NCBI GenBank assembly: GCA_028583605.1
Contig: CM053331.1
Span: forward strand, 13,624,857 to 13,688,856
Source: Dastarcus helophoroides
Taxonomy: Eukaryota; Arthropoda; Insecta; Coleoptera; Bothrideridae
DNA: 64,000 nt
Direction of reading: 5' to 3'
Both the position numbers and the translations under genes were made by a program. How positions within the stretch are numbered: position 1 is the stretch's first letter; every line of letters starts with the position of its first letter. The notes below the pieces were generated by a model. It had not been told where the DNA came from. It saw nothing but the letters and a program-made list of their open reading frames with translations, and did no database searches. Positions 43,840-56,020 of the stretch are shown here, in pieces.

Positions 43840-45200
43840 ATTTTTTTTTAAATATTTGTTGAATCTCGAAATATCGACTTTTCCCGCAAAATTTCACGTG
43901 CAAACCTCAAGTTTTTTCCGAATTCACATTGGAAATTTCCTGAGATTTATTTTTTTGTTATTATTTTGATTTGTTTTAATATCCCCACTGTTTTGTGAAT
44001 TTCTTTTTGTGTAAAAGTTATGATTTTTTTTTCAATGCTTCTATCTTTTATTTCATACTTTTCGCTTTCAGCAAATTTTCTACTCCTTTGCTTTTTCGAA
44101 ATTTTGTATTTAAACTTGAATTTCCTTAGAAGAGCTTTTTTTTAATTTCGACTGTTTTTTGATTTTTTTTTTTCCTTTTTTCATAACCAAATCCTGTTCA
44201 GTCTATGTTAACAAATTAAATGGAGACTTTGTTATAGAACTTTTAAGCTGTAGGGTTCGTTGACAAGCCGATTTTTCCTTAGAATTCCAACCTATGCTCA
44301 TTTAAAATGGCAGTTCATCTGTTTTCATTTCCGGCTTCTTGCATGGGGCAACGGGACAAAATGGATTTACCTTTGCGAGTAGATTGCACGTAAAATACTA
44401 AAAGTTCAATTACAAACCAAAAATTCCGACGGCATCCAGAAATTTTGACTGCTCCAAAGTGTTAACATTGATACTTTTTCTCCCTATTTTAAGTTTATAT
44501 CTCCAATTAATACTTTTTTTTTGTTTACTTTTATTGTAAGTGCAACTTTTTTCTTTTCTCGAAATTCTCTGCATTCTTTTATTCAAAATTTCGAAAAGGA
44601 TTTTTTATAAATCTGGATTTTTTTTAAGTTTCGATTTTGAACAGATAAGTTTTAATTTGGTGTCGAAATGTAGACCGTTTTGCTCGAAATTCTGATAAAA
44701 GTGGAGTTTTTTCCGAAATGTTTAATTTAAAATTAAAACTTCAAAAAAAAATTATTGAAAGAAATTTTTCTCAAAATTTCGAAATCAGGCGAAAAATACT
44801 CATAACTTCGAAATTTTGAGTTTAAAAGAAAATTTGGGAATAAATCTGGCGTTTATAAGAAAGATTTTCTGAACTTTTGACCGGTGTCAAATTCGAAATA
44901 TTCCAAATTTGTATAAAAATTCTTTTATAAGTTCGGTTTTTTTGTTTAATTTTGAAATTTGAACAAAATGCTTAAGTCCAAAATAATGTTTTTTTTTTTA
45001 ATATTTTAAACTCAAAATTTTGGCAATTTTTGACTTTTCTCGAAATTTTGAATATAATCTCAAAATATTTACTGCTTTGCCAGAAATTTTTGAGAATTTT
45101 TTTTATAGCCATTGAGTTGTTTCCATAAATTTTAAAGTTCCAATTCTGGAGAAAAGTTAATATTTATAAAAGAAAAGGGGCCCCGAAATTTTAAAGAAAA
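43840..45200. repeat. AT-rich satellite block (T-rich then A-rich)
   Basis: T-rich vocabulary dominates to about 44700 with a non-satellite gap at 44180-44440, then A-rich to about 44880 and mixed to 45200. It ends within about 50 bp of the acceptor of exon f. Confidence 0.6.
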
Positions 45201-45252
45201 AAAAAAAGTGATTTAATTTGGATCGAAAATGTTATATATTTGTGTTTTTCAG

Positions 45253-45397
45253 TGTTGGATTGGGTACTGATCAAATAGATAGCTTTAACCCCCCCTCAAA
45301 CTTAGGGACAAATCTGTATGAATCTCAAAGTAATCCGGATCTAATGTCAATATGTTATGATGACATGCGATGCGATTACCCCGAACATGTTTTAAAG
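45253..45397 (+). CDS. Gef26: Gef26-like exon f: linker before the RA domain
   Basis: The acceptor is TTTTTCAG at 45245-45252; the first base completes an Asn codon from exon e. It encodes VGLGTDQIDSFNPPSNL, YESQSNPDLMSICYDDM and PEHVLK. RAPGEF2 has a matching SSNPDLL and PDQVLRVFK at this place. The donor AAG|GTCAGT is at 45398; the exon ends in phase 0. Confidence 0.93.
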
Positions 45398-45457
45398 GTC
45401 AGTAAGGGTATTTTTATATCTTACACGTTTCATAATTATTGGTTGATTCTGTTCTAG

Positions 45458-46016
45458 GTTTACAAGCCGGATCAAAGTTACAAGTACCTATTAGTTCATA
45501 AGGAAACAACAGCGCATGAAGTGGTGATGTTAGCTTTACAAGAATTCGGTATCACAGACCCTAGCAGTAATTACAGTTTATGTGAAGTGTCAGTGACGGA
45601 CTCTCAGACTCAAGCTATCAAGCAAAGAAGGTTACCAGATCAATTGCAAAATTTAGCGGAAAGAATAGGTTTAAGTAGTCGATATTACCTTAAAACGAAT
45701 GGCATTACGGAAACTCTAGTACCTGATGAACTAGCTCCAGAGCTAGTGAGAGAAAGTGCCGTGCATTTTCTTCAACTGAACGCCGTGGAGGTCGCTATTC
45801 AACTGACATTGCAAGATTTTAGTATATTTCGACAGATTGAACCCACGGAATATATCGACGATCTTTTTGAATTAAAATCAAAGTATGGGACTCCAATGTT
45901 GGAAAAATTTGCCGCGCTCGTCAATAAAGAAATGTTTTGGGTGGTCACTGAGGTGTGTTCCGAGAGTAATCCTGTTAGAAGAATGAAGATTGTTAAGCAG
46001 TTCATCAAAGTTGCTC
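45458..46016 (+). CDS. Gef26: Gef26-like exon g: RA domain and first half of the RasGEF domain
   Basis: It opens after GTTCTAG. The Ras-association domain is VYKPDQSYKYLLVHKETTA through YSLCEVSV, IKQRRLPDQLQNLAERI and SSRYYLKTNG. The catalytic RasGEF domain begins near FLQLNAVEVAIQLTLQDF, with FRQIEPTEYIDDLFELKSK, FWVVTEVCSE and RRMKIVKQFIKVAR. The donor C|GTAAGT at 46017 leaves one base, completing CGC (Arg) with exon h. RA binds active Ras/Rap, giving feedback; RasGEF ejects GDP from Rap. Confidence 0.97.
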
Positions 46017-46179
46017 GTAAGTTATTTAAATAATTGACATTTTTAACTCTTACTGCGTGGAATTTTTCAATATCCATAAGTAATAAACTCTACTGACGAT
46101 GATTTTTTATATATCTTGCTGTATTTATCGCGACTTAGTCTGCGTAGGTCTTAAATGACGAAGCAAGCAAATAAAAAAA

Positions 46180-47735
46180 GTAAAATTTATAAATATTTCC
46201 AAAAATCAATTGAAAAGGAACATTTTGAAGAAAAAAAATAAACAAATTATTCGAAATAGTTTGTAAAAGACATATTTCTTATTGGACCGTATCAAAGAAC
46301 TAACATCATAGTTCAATTTTGCCCTCGAAAATTTCAGATTAAACTTTGACAATCTATTTTATTATTAATATTATGTCGTTTATGCTTACAAGTTTTGAAT
46401 TTTATTTTCTTAGAATTCCAGTTTCAACTAGAAATTATTATTTTTTTCCCAAAACAGGCCAGCAATTTTTAATAATTTTTGTTTTTAGAAATTTCTTTGA
46501 ATTTAATTTCCAAAGTTTAAACTGAATAGTGGAAAGTGGGGGAATTACCAGCACCTGAGGCAAATGTCAAATATAATGAAGGAATTTTCCCTTTTTCATT
46601 ACCTATTCAGAATGTTCAGCTACAGGGCCACTGCGTATAGGTGTGCAGGTTGTCGGCCGCACAAGGGCGGCTAACCAAAAGGGGCGGCTTCAATGATTAC
46701 GTAGCTACGATTTCCCAATTTTTGTCTACGGCAGAATACTTCAGGGCAAACAGATCAATATATTTTTTCAGCAATAAATTTTTTGGTGAAATTTCTACCT
46801 TTCAACTGGAATTACATTCTAACTTTTCCAATTTCGAGAAAATGTCAAAATTTTAAGATTTTCGAAATTTTATAGAAGGGAAAATTAAGAGCGGGGTTGA
46901 GTATTTTAATTTATAATTTGAAATTTTGTTCAAAATGTCAAAGTATTAAGGTGAAAATTATAGAGAAAAAACGTGAATATTGCACATATAAATTAAAAAT
47001 GTTGAGAAAATAAGTCAATTTTTAAATATAAATTCAAAAAAAATTACCAAGTTTTGAGTTTAACCTCTGACACTCTTAAATTTCGAATTTTCCTATAATT
47101 TTTAAGGTTTCCTGTTTAAAAATGAGTTAAAATACCAGCAAATTTCAAGTTAGGAGTCGAAATGTTGAAAAAAATGTCGAATAGTCGAGTTAAATGTCGA
47201 TGTATTTTGTAGGGAAATTTCCAGATTTCTATTTTGAAATTTTGATATCACAGTTTCTGCTGGCAATTTTTTATCTTTACATAAAATGTTGATTTTGACT
47301 TTAAAATAATTATATCTTTTAAAATAATTTTAAAGCTCCACTGATTTTGAAACTCGATATTTCAGAGAAATTGGTTGGGGCAATCTATAAAAGATTGCCA
47401 ATCTTTAACAGAAGGTCTCTGAAAATCTAGAATTGTGATGAAGAAAAAGCCAATAAAACATAAATGAAAATTTCAGAGAAACTTCGAATAATGTGGTTTA
47501 ACATGGAAAATTCAAGAGGAAATTCAAAATTTTTAAATTTTTTCTTTTACATATTTCGATGCATTTTTTTTATAAAAATTTATCTTTTTTTTTAAATATC
47601 ATGTTTTACTTATTCCTAAAATGTTGACTTCAATACAGAAATTTGGAATTTCTTATTTGAGATTCCGATTCTTTTGTAAATTTCGAGATTTGTTTTCGTG
47701 ATAACTTTTACGATAAAATTTTCTTAGCAATTTTC
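46180..47735. repeat. AT-rich satellite block, mixed strand bias
   Basis: Satellite vocabulary is patchy. A non-satellite piece at 46530-46690 (GGGCCACTGCGTATAGG, GGCCGCACAAGGGCGGC) resembles the GC-rich end of a dispersed repeat. The block abuts the TTAA element at 47736. Confidence 0.5.
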
Positions 47736-48764
47736 TTAAGGTGGTACTGTCAATACTGCTAGAAACAAAACCATATTAAAAGTATACATTTTGTCGTTTG
47801 ATTAACGTAGTATTTAACAAAGACAACATTGCGAAGAAATAAAACACAAAGGAATTTCAGTGGCCAAACATGTCATCGTCAAAATCATTTTGTCACATAA
47901 AGATACTTTTTATTGGAAAAGCAAAAGAGTTTCTTCAAAAAACATTCGAGAACAAGCTACAGTAGGGTGAACTGGCAAATTAATTAAGCTGCAATCCTGA
48001 AAAATTTGTCACATAATCTTAAAACGGAAGTAAATAAGGGTAATTTATTCGATAGAAGGTCGTTGATGACATATATGTAATACTTCTATATGGCACGTTA
48101 TGTATAATCGCCACTGCAAAATGCTTTGTCAAAAAGGTGAGATGAAAGTATATGTCGTACTCTTTGAAGGACAAGCATTCAGTCATTTAAAGCAGGAACA
48201 GATGACAAGATGGGCGGAACACTATTAAATGAATGACAACTGACGAAAAGAGGGATATTTGAAATAAACTTTGGGATTGGTTAATATATTCTATCCTTGA
48301 AAAAGACCAACATATATATCCATCGCGCCTTTTTGACACAAACAAAGGGACAAAACACGCCATATAGAAGTATTACATATTTGGTTGATGATCGCCTAAT
48401 TGTCTACATAAGAACGACGTTGCCACATCCAATAAATTACGGGAAAATTACCATAAAACATATTTTTTGTATTTATTCGGCAATTACTTCTATCACAGTG
48501 TGTAAAACTGTAATTCGAAGTATCTAAAATGTTTTATATGTTATTTTCCATCATCTCCTTTTTTTTTGAAATCTCAACTGTACTTTTTATAAAATATCTG
48601 GTTTCTCATAAGGCTCAATGTTAAAAGCCTGAAATTTTAAATGTCAATAACTTTTAACTGGTTCTCTGTAGCTCTTCAAAAATTTAACTGTATCATTATC
48701 TTACTTAATTATTTACTTCATTAAATTCTGAATGGTAATTCTAAAACCGACAGTACTACCTTAA
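47736..48764. mobile_element. TTAA-flanked MITE-like element, copy 1
   Basis: TTAAGGTGGTACTGTC at the left and GACAGTACTACCTTAA at the right form inverted ends of at least 12 bp inside TTAA. The 1029-bp body aligns with the 697-bp element at 54916-55612 at both ends (GTTTGATTAACGTAGTATTT on the left; TTTCTCAT(A/C)AGGCTCAATG on the right) and differs in the middle. TTAA sites suggest a piggyBac-type integration, but the family is not proven. The 76-codon open frame inside is not recognised. Confidence 0.8.
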
Positions 48765-50640
48765 AATTCCAGAAATATTTTGTACTCTTTGTGTTTTTTT
48801 ATAAAAATAACCTACTTACTTTCAGAGTTTCCAAAAAAAATCGAGCAGAAAGAAAATTTGGTTTTTTTTGCTATAATTTTCTCGTTTTTGTTTTCAAAAT
48901 GTTACCCCTTCTTAAAATTGCAGGTTCAGATTTACAATTTTATATTTTCCCTTGGAATCCCGCTTTTATAGAAATTTTGGATTTTTGACCAAAAAAGAAA
49001 AAAAGTTAAAATTTCATTGCTAAAAGTCGAAAATATTCAAGATGAGCTTTATATGAATTCCGGTTTTTTTTTCTACTCGACTCGAAATTTCGGGATTATC
49101 TTATGAATATTTTCAAAATTCCATACTTAAATTTAAAAAGTCTTTTTTTTTTCAATATACTTTTTTTAAATATCAGCTTCATTCTCAAAATTTTTACTTT
49201 TATAGAAATTTTGCAATTTTCGGCAAAACAATTTAGTTATAAGTAAGATATTTCGAGAAAAAGGAACTTGAGAAAACCTGAAAATATGACATTTTTCTGT
49301 CCACTAAAATTTTGAATTTTTATTTTAGAAAATTGAACTTTCCTCATTTTTCGAAGTTTTGCATTTTTAAACTTTAACATTTCTCTTTTTTTCTCGAAAT
49401 TTTGAGTTTAAATTTATCACTTTATAAGTTTAGATTGTTTTAAGCTTCACTGTTTAAATGTACATAACGTTTTGATTTATTCTAAATTTTTTGCCTCAAC
49501 TTGATTTTCTAATAAATTTCAATATTTTAAGAGATAATTTTTTCTTTTTGAAAATAAAGATCTTTTGTCAAAAAAAGAGTGATAAAGTTAAAAATTTTAG
49601 ATTGAAATTGAAATTTCAAAATTTCGAAAAGAGAAAAATCGGAATTTAAAAGAGGCATCTAAAGGAAATAGTTTCCAAAATACATTTTATAATTCGAGCT
49701 CTTATTTAGACTGAACTGAATTTTTAAAACTTTTCCTAGAATATATAAATTTGGAAATAGAATTTAAAATTTAAAAAAATGTTGAATCTGGAAAATAAAA
49801 GGGAAATTTTCTCTTTTACAATTAAACTTCTCAGAAAATAACTCGAAATTTAAAAATAAAACTCTTTAGCTTTGTGTGCTCATTTTGTTTCTATATTTTT
49901 CTATTCTTTTATTATTATTATTATTTTAATATGTACTTTTCTATTTTGAATTCAAGAATTTGTCTTCAATGTCGATTTTTTAGCTGTAGTCTTTAAATTT
50001 TGGCAATTAACTTTGAAATTATTTTGATTATGATCTTAAGAAAAACCTAAATATGGATAAAAAGTTAAAATGTTGATAAAAAATTAGAAAGTTTGAATTA
50101 GAGCTCATTGAAGCAAAAATAATTAACATTTCTGAAATAACTCTACTTTAAAGACAACTTTTTATATACTATTTTATTTAGAAATTTCTAAATAATTCTC
50201 GAAAAAAGTCGAAATTTTGAGAAAAATCAATTTCTACTTGAAATATTGAATTCGTTCTTAAAATTTTGGGTGTGATTTCAAAAAGTTCCAAAAAAGTTGA
50301 ATAAAAAGATACCTAAATTAGGAATTTAAACTCAAATTTTTAAGAAAAGAACATTATAAATCAGAAGTCATTTTCGAGGAAGATACCGTAAGCAAATTCT
50401 TTCTGATTTCAGTCCAGAGTTTTTCTTGAAATCTTCTTCCTTAAAATGCGAGCCTTAAATTTATTTGAATTCGGAAATTCAAAACATTTTTTATAAATGT
50501 CGAGTTTTTCCCTCTGAATTTTGGACTTTTTTAAACTTCTCAGTTTAAATTTCAAATGTTTTTTGTTATAATTTTAACTTTTTGTTGAAATTTTGTAATA
50601 TTAAATTTGTTGAAGTTAAAGGGAAGGCGTTATTTAAATT
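48765..50640. repeat. AT-rich satellite block, alternating strand bias
   Basis: T-rich to about 49560, A-rich and mixed afterwards, with the same TTTCGA / AAATTT vocabulary. An (ATT)n run lies at 49911-49925. Confidence 0.6.
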
Positions 50641-51222
50641 TTGCAAAAAGGGTGGCTGATGGGCATGCGGCGGACCCGCTCAACTATTTTACTGACTACC
50701 TTTAAAACCAAGTTTATTAAATATTTTTATTAATATCTCAGAGAGAGCATAACCAAAACTTTACCTGTTCGTTTCACCCGACGTTAGGACGTTAGTGGGG
50801 TAATGGCGAACTAGTCTAATTACCAGTTATCAGTATTAGCGTTCAATTACGACAGAATTATAGAACCCTGCCAATGAAAATTGATCACCTGAACAGTCCT
50901 CGTGTGCCTACTTTTTACATGATTAACACGATCCTATCATTAAATAGGGGGCTTTTATATTTTTCATTGCAAAAAAACAATAATTTTCATTACAACATTT
51001 TTGGACTTTTTTTTATTGTTTACAATTATAAAAATTCTGAATAATTTGGAAATATTTTAAAACTTTACGCTCTCATTCTGTAATGCCGCATGTTCGAGAT
51101 TGCCGCAACCCAGTTCGTTCGCCATTAACACGGTCCAGACGGACCAGTCGATCGTGATCAACCAGTCGATCGCGAAACGATATTTGGTTGATCATGACTG
51201 ACATAAGACAATTTTAATACAT
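50641..51222. other. GC-richer island with short palindromes
   Basis: The island 51080-51200 contains GACCAGTCGATCG repeated as AACCAGTCGATCG 20 bp later, and a 10-bp inverted repeat TGATCAACCA (51155-51164) / TGGTTGATCA (51185-51194). It directly precedes the small open frame at 51223. It could be a promoter-proximal island or a fragment of a repeat. Confidence 0.4.
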
Positions 51223-51408
51223 ATGTATGTAAATAAAGTAGAAAAACAGCTTAATTCACTGGAAAAGATATTCGTACAACATTGTGGACCATATTTGGGT
51301 GGTAAAGTGGCGGGAAATTTAATGTATTTAAAACTCTACCAAAAGCCTGATTCAGTGTTGGACTCCGGATATAATACATTGGCAAACACATGTGTCCCAA
51401 CAAGATGA
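51223..51408 (+). CDS. unrecognised 61-aa ORF in a Gef26-like intron
   Basis: The frame MYVNKVEKQLNSLEKIF, then QHCGPYLGGKVAGNLMY, LYQKPDSVLDSGYNTLA and NTCVPTR has mixed codons and no poly-Lys or poly-Phe runs. That sets it apart from satellite-derived frames nearby. It follows a GC-richer island and is flanked downstream by satellite. It may be a small nested gene, one exon of something larger, or a fragment of a retrocopied gene. I recognise no family. Start context is poor (CATATGT). Confidence 0.35.
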   Translation: MYVNKVEKQLNSLEKIFVQHCGPYLGGKVAGNLMYLKLYQKPDSVLDSGYNTLANTCVPTR

Positions 51409-51439
51409 ATAGGTCATTTTATTTATAATAGGTCTCAAC

Positions 51440-53090
51440 TTTATAAGTTTAATTTTAAATATGTAAATTGTTGTTTAAAATTTTTAATTTTTGCATTTAA
51501 ATTTTTAGGAAGAAACGAAATTAAAAAAAATGAACTGAGAGAAAAAAAACACATTTATGAAACAAAATTAGAACGATTTGAAATTAAGTTAATATTGAGG
51601 AAACATAAAGCTTTCGATAAAATATCGAAATTTACCGACAAAGTTTAGAAAAGTTTACTTTAAATTTTCCAAACATTACTTTCGAAATAAAGATCTAAAT
51701 TTTGATAAATAAATGAAAAGGCACAATTTTGAATTTTAAATTCAAAGTTTAACAGTTTGAACGAAAAGAAAAAAAATTGCACAGATTTTAAAATTTAAAA
51801 AATAATAATAGAATAGTTATTTTCTCGAGCTATCGAGTTTATTGTGTAAAATCGAGAATAAAAGGTAAATAATAATTTGAATTAAATTCCAGAGACAAAG
51901 AAAAATTTAAAAAAAAAATGAAATTTAAATTTATATTTTAAAGTTTAAACTTGAAATTTAGAAAATTTCGCAAAAGGTTGAGTTTCAAAAATATAAATAA
52001 TGAGATTAAGTTGATTTAATTTACGAAAGAAAACATTTGAATTTCATATATCTTATAAAAAAAGTTAAAAATTTGAAATTAAACATTTCTAACACTATGT
52101 ATGACATTTTTTAATTTTGAGCAAATCGAAAAGATCATGATTTTGAAAAAAGATGAAAATTTTAGCAAAATTTCTAATTGAAATTCGAGGTCTTGAAACG
52201 AAAGAACTTTTAAAAAATATCAGTATCTTTGACAAAGTTAAAATTTTGCATTTAAGCCGGAAAATATATATATATCAGAATTATACGAAAACGTTCATAT
52301 TTCAAAAAATACGAAAGAAATATTAAAATGTTAAGTTTTTTTCGAATTTACCCTCAATGTTTCAAATAAAAAATTATATTCCTCAAAGTAAATGAAAATT
52401 TGTCAAAATTCATTTGAGATTTTCAAGTCGACGACAAGAAATAAAAAACTAAAAATTAAAAATGAAGACTCGGAATTTTGAGGAAAAGATCAAAATTTCG
52501 AAGCTAACAGACAAGATTTTGAGAAAAAACATGTAGAAAACTTTGGAAAAAGTCGAAATGTCGAGTTTAAAATCGAAGCTTTCGAAAAAAAAAGTTAGCA
52601 CAAAAATTGTAGGAAAAAAATTATTGGTTATTATGTGTTATATATGGCCATCGAAAAAGTTAAAATTCCTATTTTAGGAAAAATAATTTCAAGTTTAGTC
52701 AGAATTTAAAAAAAAAATGAAACATCAAGAAAATATTTCTGAAAGTTTTAAAAACCAAATTTATTACTTACAACCAAGGCTTTGACAAAAATCAAAATCT
52801 CTAAAAAAACCAAAAAATTTAAACAAAACAAGATATTTTTTTTAAAAAAAAGTACAGAACTAATAATTTTGAGAAAGAAGTTTCGATTATAAAGCCGCAA
52901 TTTCGGAAACAAGGGTAAAAACGTCGAAATTTACAGTTTAAAGTCAACAGTTTTGACAAAAAATTGAAAATTGTAAGTTTACAATTTTTGAGAAAAAAAT
53001 ATCGTTAATTATTTGGTACTTCTGGGGATTTCATCTAAAAAAAACTCCGCATTTTTAAAGAAGCCTTAATAATCGTAAAAGTAATTTGAG
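51440..53090. repeat. AT-rich satellite block, A-rich on + strand
   Basis: Units such as GAAATTTTGAGAAAAAA and TCGAAATTT recur throughout. A short (TA)n run is at 52266-52276. No coding potential. Confidence 0.7.
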
Positions 53091-53652
53091 CAATTTATTT
53101 CTTCAAAAAATATAAGATATATTATTCCTAAATAGCTCATTATGTGTATGTGTTAAATATCAAAATTTTAGTATAAGTAAAAGGCGAGAAAAATAGTCTA
53201 TCATATATGTAATAAAGTTGGCCATCCCTGTCCATTACCCTTTATAGTGGCAAATGAAAATAAAATATTTAATTTGTGGACAGACTTCATTGTGCCATTA
53301 TTGTCAGTTGTAATACTATCTTTGAATAGTAAATATTTACATCTTCACATTTCGTATTAGAACTTCTTACAGAAACCAAGCTATATTGAGTTCAATCTAT
53401 GAAAAAATTACATTGTAAACAACAACATTTAAAAAAAAATCATAACTTTAATAATGATTTGTAGATTGTCCTGAGCAAAAAGATGTCACTTATTTCTAAC
53501 ATAGTACCATCGCTGTGTTCAGGGTTACCTAATGTCCGCGTATACTTCACTCTCCTCTGAATAGATTTTTTAGATTACTTTGTCCAATTTCACGTTTAAT
53601 TTGTATAGTTATGATTTTTTCGTAAAAATATTGTCTTCCACTGCTCCTAATA
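53091..53652. other. intron, no recognised element
   Basis: Ordinary intronic sequence between a satellite block and the foldback element. Confidence 0.5.
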
Positions 53653-53654
53653 TA

Positions 53655-54830
53655 TAGGGTGAGTCAGAAAGAATGGGCCAACGCTTAACTGGAAATACTA
53701 GACACAAAAATATTACGATTGAGCTCCACTTGCCTATACCAATGTGGCTGGTTTACGAAATACGGGGCGTTCAAATTTTAAATTTTTTTCTGAAATTTCT
53801 CAATAACTGAAAGAGTTTTGATCCTATAAATTTAAAAATTAAAAGTTTTGTATATTTTGGTGTAATTATTACGAATTTTAAGCTTATTTTGGCCTTCCTC
53901 CCCGATGCCGCTAGATTCGCCATATTATTTATGTAAATTAATACATATTTTTTTGTCTGTTAAGTTACGCTCAAAACAAATAAAGAATATAAAAGAAGGA
54001 TCAATTCTATATAGAAAAGGTGCTCTTATTTGAATCGTCTAAAACTATCGGTTTTTAAGATATTTGCATTTAAAAGTTTTAATGTATTTTTTTTACTAAT
54101 TTTTAAGGCGCAGATATTACAATATTTTTTCAAATTTGAAGAATTTAGTTTTTCTGATAGAATTAAATTATCTTCAGGAGTTGCGGTAAATAATCCAAGA
54201 AGCCGCAAATACATTTAAAAATAATAGAGAAATTTTAATTTTGACATTTAAGAAAGTGAAATTAAAATTTTTTTAAGTAGCTAGTAGACAATTCCAACAT
54301 TCGATTTGAAGTTTGTTATTGTCTCTAATACCAATAATTTTATTTGTTTTTTACTGTAGCTTTGATTCCTTCTCAATCTCTTTGTATATTTTAAGAATAA
54401 AATAATTATAACTTACATTGAACATTTTAAATGCAAATAACTCAAAAACCGACAGCTTTAGGCGACCCAAGCAAGAGTACCTTTTCTTTGTAGAATTAAT
54501 CGTTCGTTTATAATATCCACCTGCTTTTAAACATGTTTTAATATATTTGAATATGTTTTAATATAATGTGAAACTAGCGCCCTCTAGGGGTAGACTCAAA
54601 ATAAACCTAAGATTCGTAATTCTTACACCAAAAAACATAAAATTCCCAAATATTAAATTTATAACATCAAAACTTTCTCAATTATTGAAAAATTTCAGAA
54701 AAAAATTTAAACTTTGAACACCTTGTATCTCTTAAACGAGCGGCATTAGTGTAAGTCATATTGAACTCGTAATATTTTGGTGTGTAGTATCTCCAGTTTA
54801 GCGTTGGTCCATTCTTTCTGACTCACCCTG
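53655..54830. mobile_element. 1.18-kb foldback DNA element with AGGGTGAGTCAGAAAGAATG ends
   Basis: The ends are TAGGGTGAGTCAGAAAGAAT on the left and the complement of CAGGGTGAGTCAGAAAGAAT on the right, flanked by TA. The inverted similarity does not stop at the termini. It continues for about 420 bp into each arm (for example TTTAAATTTTTTTCTGAAAT, GTTTTGAT and TATTTGCATTTAAAA recur in inverse order), so nearly the whole element is one imperfect palindrome around a loop at about 54080-54400. The overlapping 62-codon frames in both strands at 54026-54218 are not convincing. Confidence 0.8.
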
Positions 54831-54915
54831 TATTGTTAATCTTTTTTTTAAGCATTAGGCGTATCAATAATATGGCACCTGATCAGTATAATTAAGATTA
54901 AATATTCCTTTATAA

Positions 54916-55612
54916 TTAAGGTAGTACTGTCGATACTGATGGAGTCAAAAGCACATCTAAAGTACACATTTTTTCGTTTGATTAACGTAGTATTTAGACT
55001 AGGCAACGTCGCAATGAAATAAGAAACAGAGAAATTTCTATGACCGAACAATGTCAAAATTATTTAGTTACCATAAAAAAATATTTTATTGGAAAAGTAA
55101 CAGAGTTACTTAAAAAAAACGTTCGAGAACAAGCTCGAGTAGTTTGAATTAGCAAATTCATTAACGGTCAGTTCTGCAAAGTTTGACACATAACCTTAAA
55201 ACGACAATAAACAATGGTAATTCATTTGATGGTTGGTCGCGGAATTGTTGATATAAAAACGACGATGTCACGTTTAATAAACTACAGGAGAAGTACGATA
55301 AAAATTGATTTTTTGATATTTATTCGCTATTTTTTTTACCACACGTTCTGAGGTTGTACTTCCAAAGCCTAAAATGTTCCATTGTTTTTTCGCTTTTTAC
55401 CAAAATCTGAACGGTACTTTTTGTAAATTATGGCAAAAACTGTGGTTTCTCATCAGGCTCAATGTTAAAAATTTCAAATGTCAATAGTTTTTAACTGGTT
55501 TTCTGTAGCTCTTCAAAAATTTAACTGGTTCATTATCTTACTAATATCTACCAACTTGCCGAATTTCTTTAAATTCTGCATGGTAATTCAAAAATCGACA
55601 GTACTACCTTAA
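54916..55612. mobile_element. TTAA-flanked MITE-like element, copy 2
   Basis: TTAAGGTAGTACTGTCGATA at the left and TCGACAGTACTACCTTAA at the right form perfect inverted ends of at least 18 bp. The body aligns with copy 1 at 47736-48764. It lies 92 bp upstream of exon h. Confidence 0.85.
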
Positions 55613-55704
55613 TGGAGTTTCTTCAATGTACAGCCACAAGAATAATACGCCAGAAAGTGTAAGTTAAGGTCATTTAATTTATTTAATTTTTATTTCCATT
55701 TTAG

Positions 55705-55916
55705 GCCAATGCAAGGAATGTAAGAATTTTAACTCCATGTTTGCAATCGTAAGTGGACTGGGACATGGAGCCGTTTCCCGTTTACGCCAAACTTGGGACA
55801 AGTTGCCAGGAAAATACCAACGAGTTTTTGCTGAATTGCAACAGTTGATGGACCCTTCCAGGAATATGAGCAAATATCGGCAGCTGGTTAGCGCCGAACA
55901 AAATCAACCACCTCTG
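55705..55916 (+). CDS. Gef26: Gef26-like exon h: RasGEF catalytic core
   Basis: The acceptor is TCCATTTTAG (55695-55704); two bases complete an Arg codon. It encodes QCKECKNFNSMFAIVSGL, GAVSRLRQTWDKLPGKY, FAELQQLMDPSRNMSKYR and QNQPPL. The NFNSMFAI and SRLRQTW segments match the catalytic core of RasGEF proteins, and the following part forms the helical hairpin that opens the GTPase nucleotide site. The donor CTG|GTAAGC leaves phase 0. Confidence 0.97.
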
Positions 55917-55996
55917 GTAAGCATTAATTAGTTTATTTTTTAAGTTCATTTCATTTCTCGAATACTTGCATATTATATTGCTTTTATCGTTTCTAG

Positions 55997-56020
55997 ACAT
56001 ATCTGGTACTTAGCCACGTT
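55997..56020 (+). CDS. Gef26: candidate 24-nt micro-exon in the RasGEF domain
   Basis: ACATATCTGGTACTTAGCCA followed by CGTT is bounded by TATCGTTTCTAG and a consensus donor GTAAGT. It is 24 nt, phase 0, without a stop, and would insert TYLVLSHV between QPPL of exon h and [11 protein letters not shown] of exon i. The intron between it and exon h would be 80 nt. The known family has no residues at this place, so it would be an alternative or lineage-specific insertion. Support is splice-site quality and phase only. Confidence 0.35.

Noticed and set aside
54026..54218. Overlapping 62-codon frames on opposite strands
   Set aside because: They lie in the foldback element and mirror each other; no domain.
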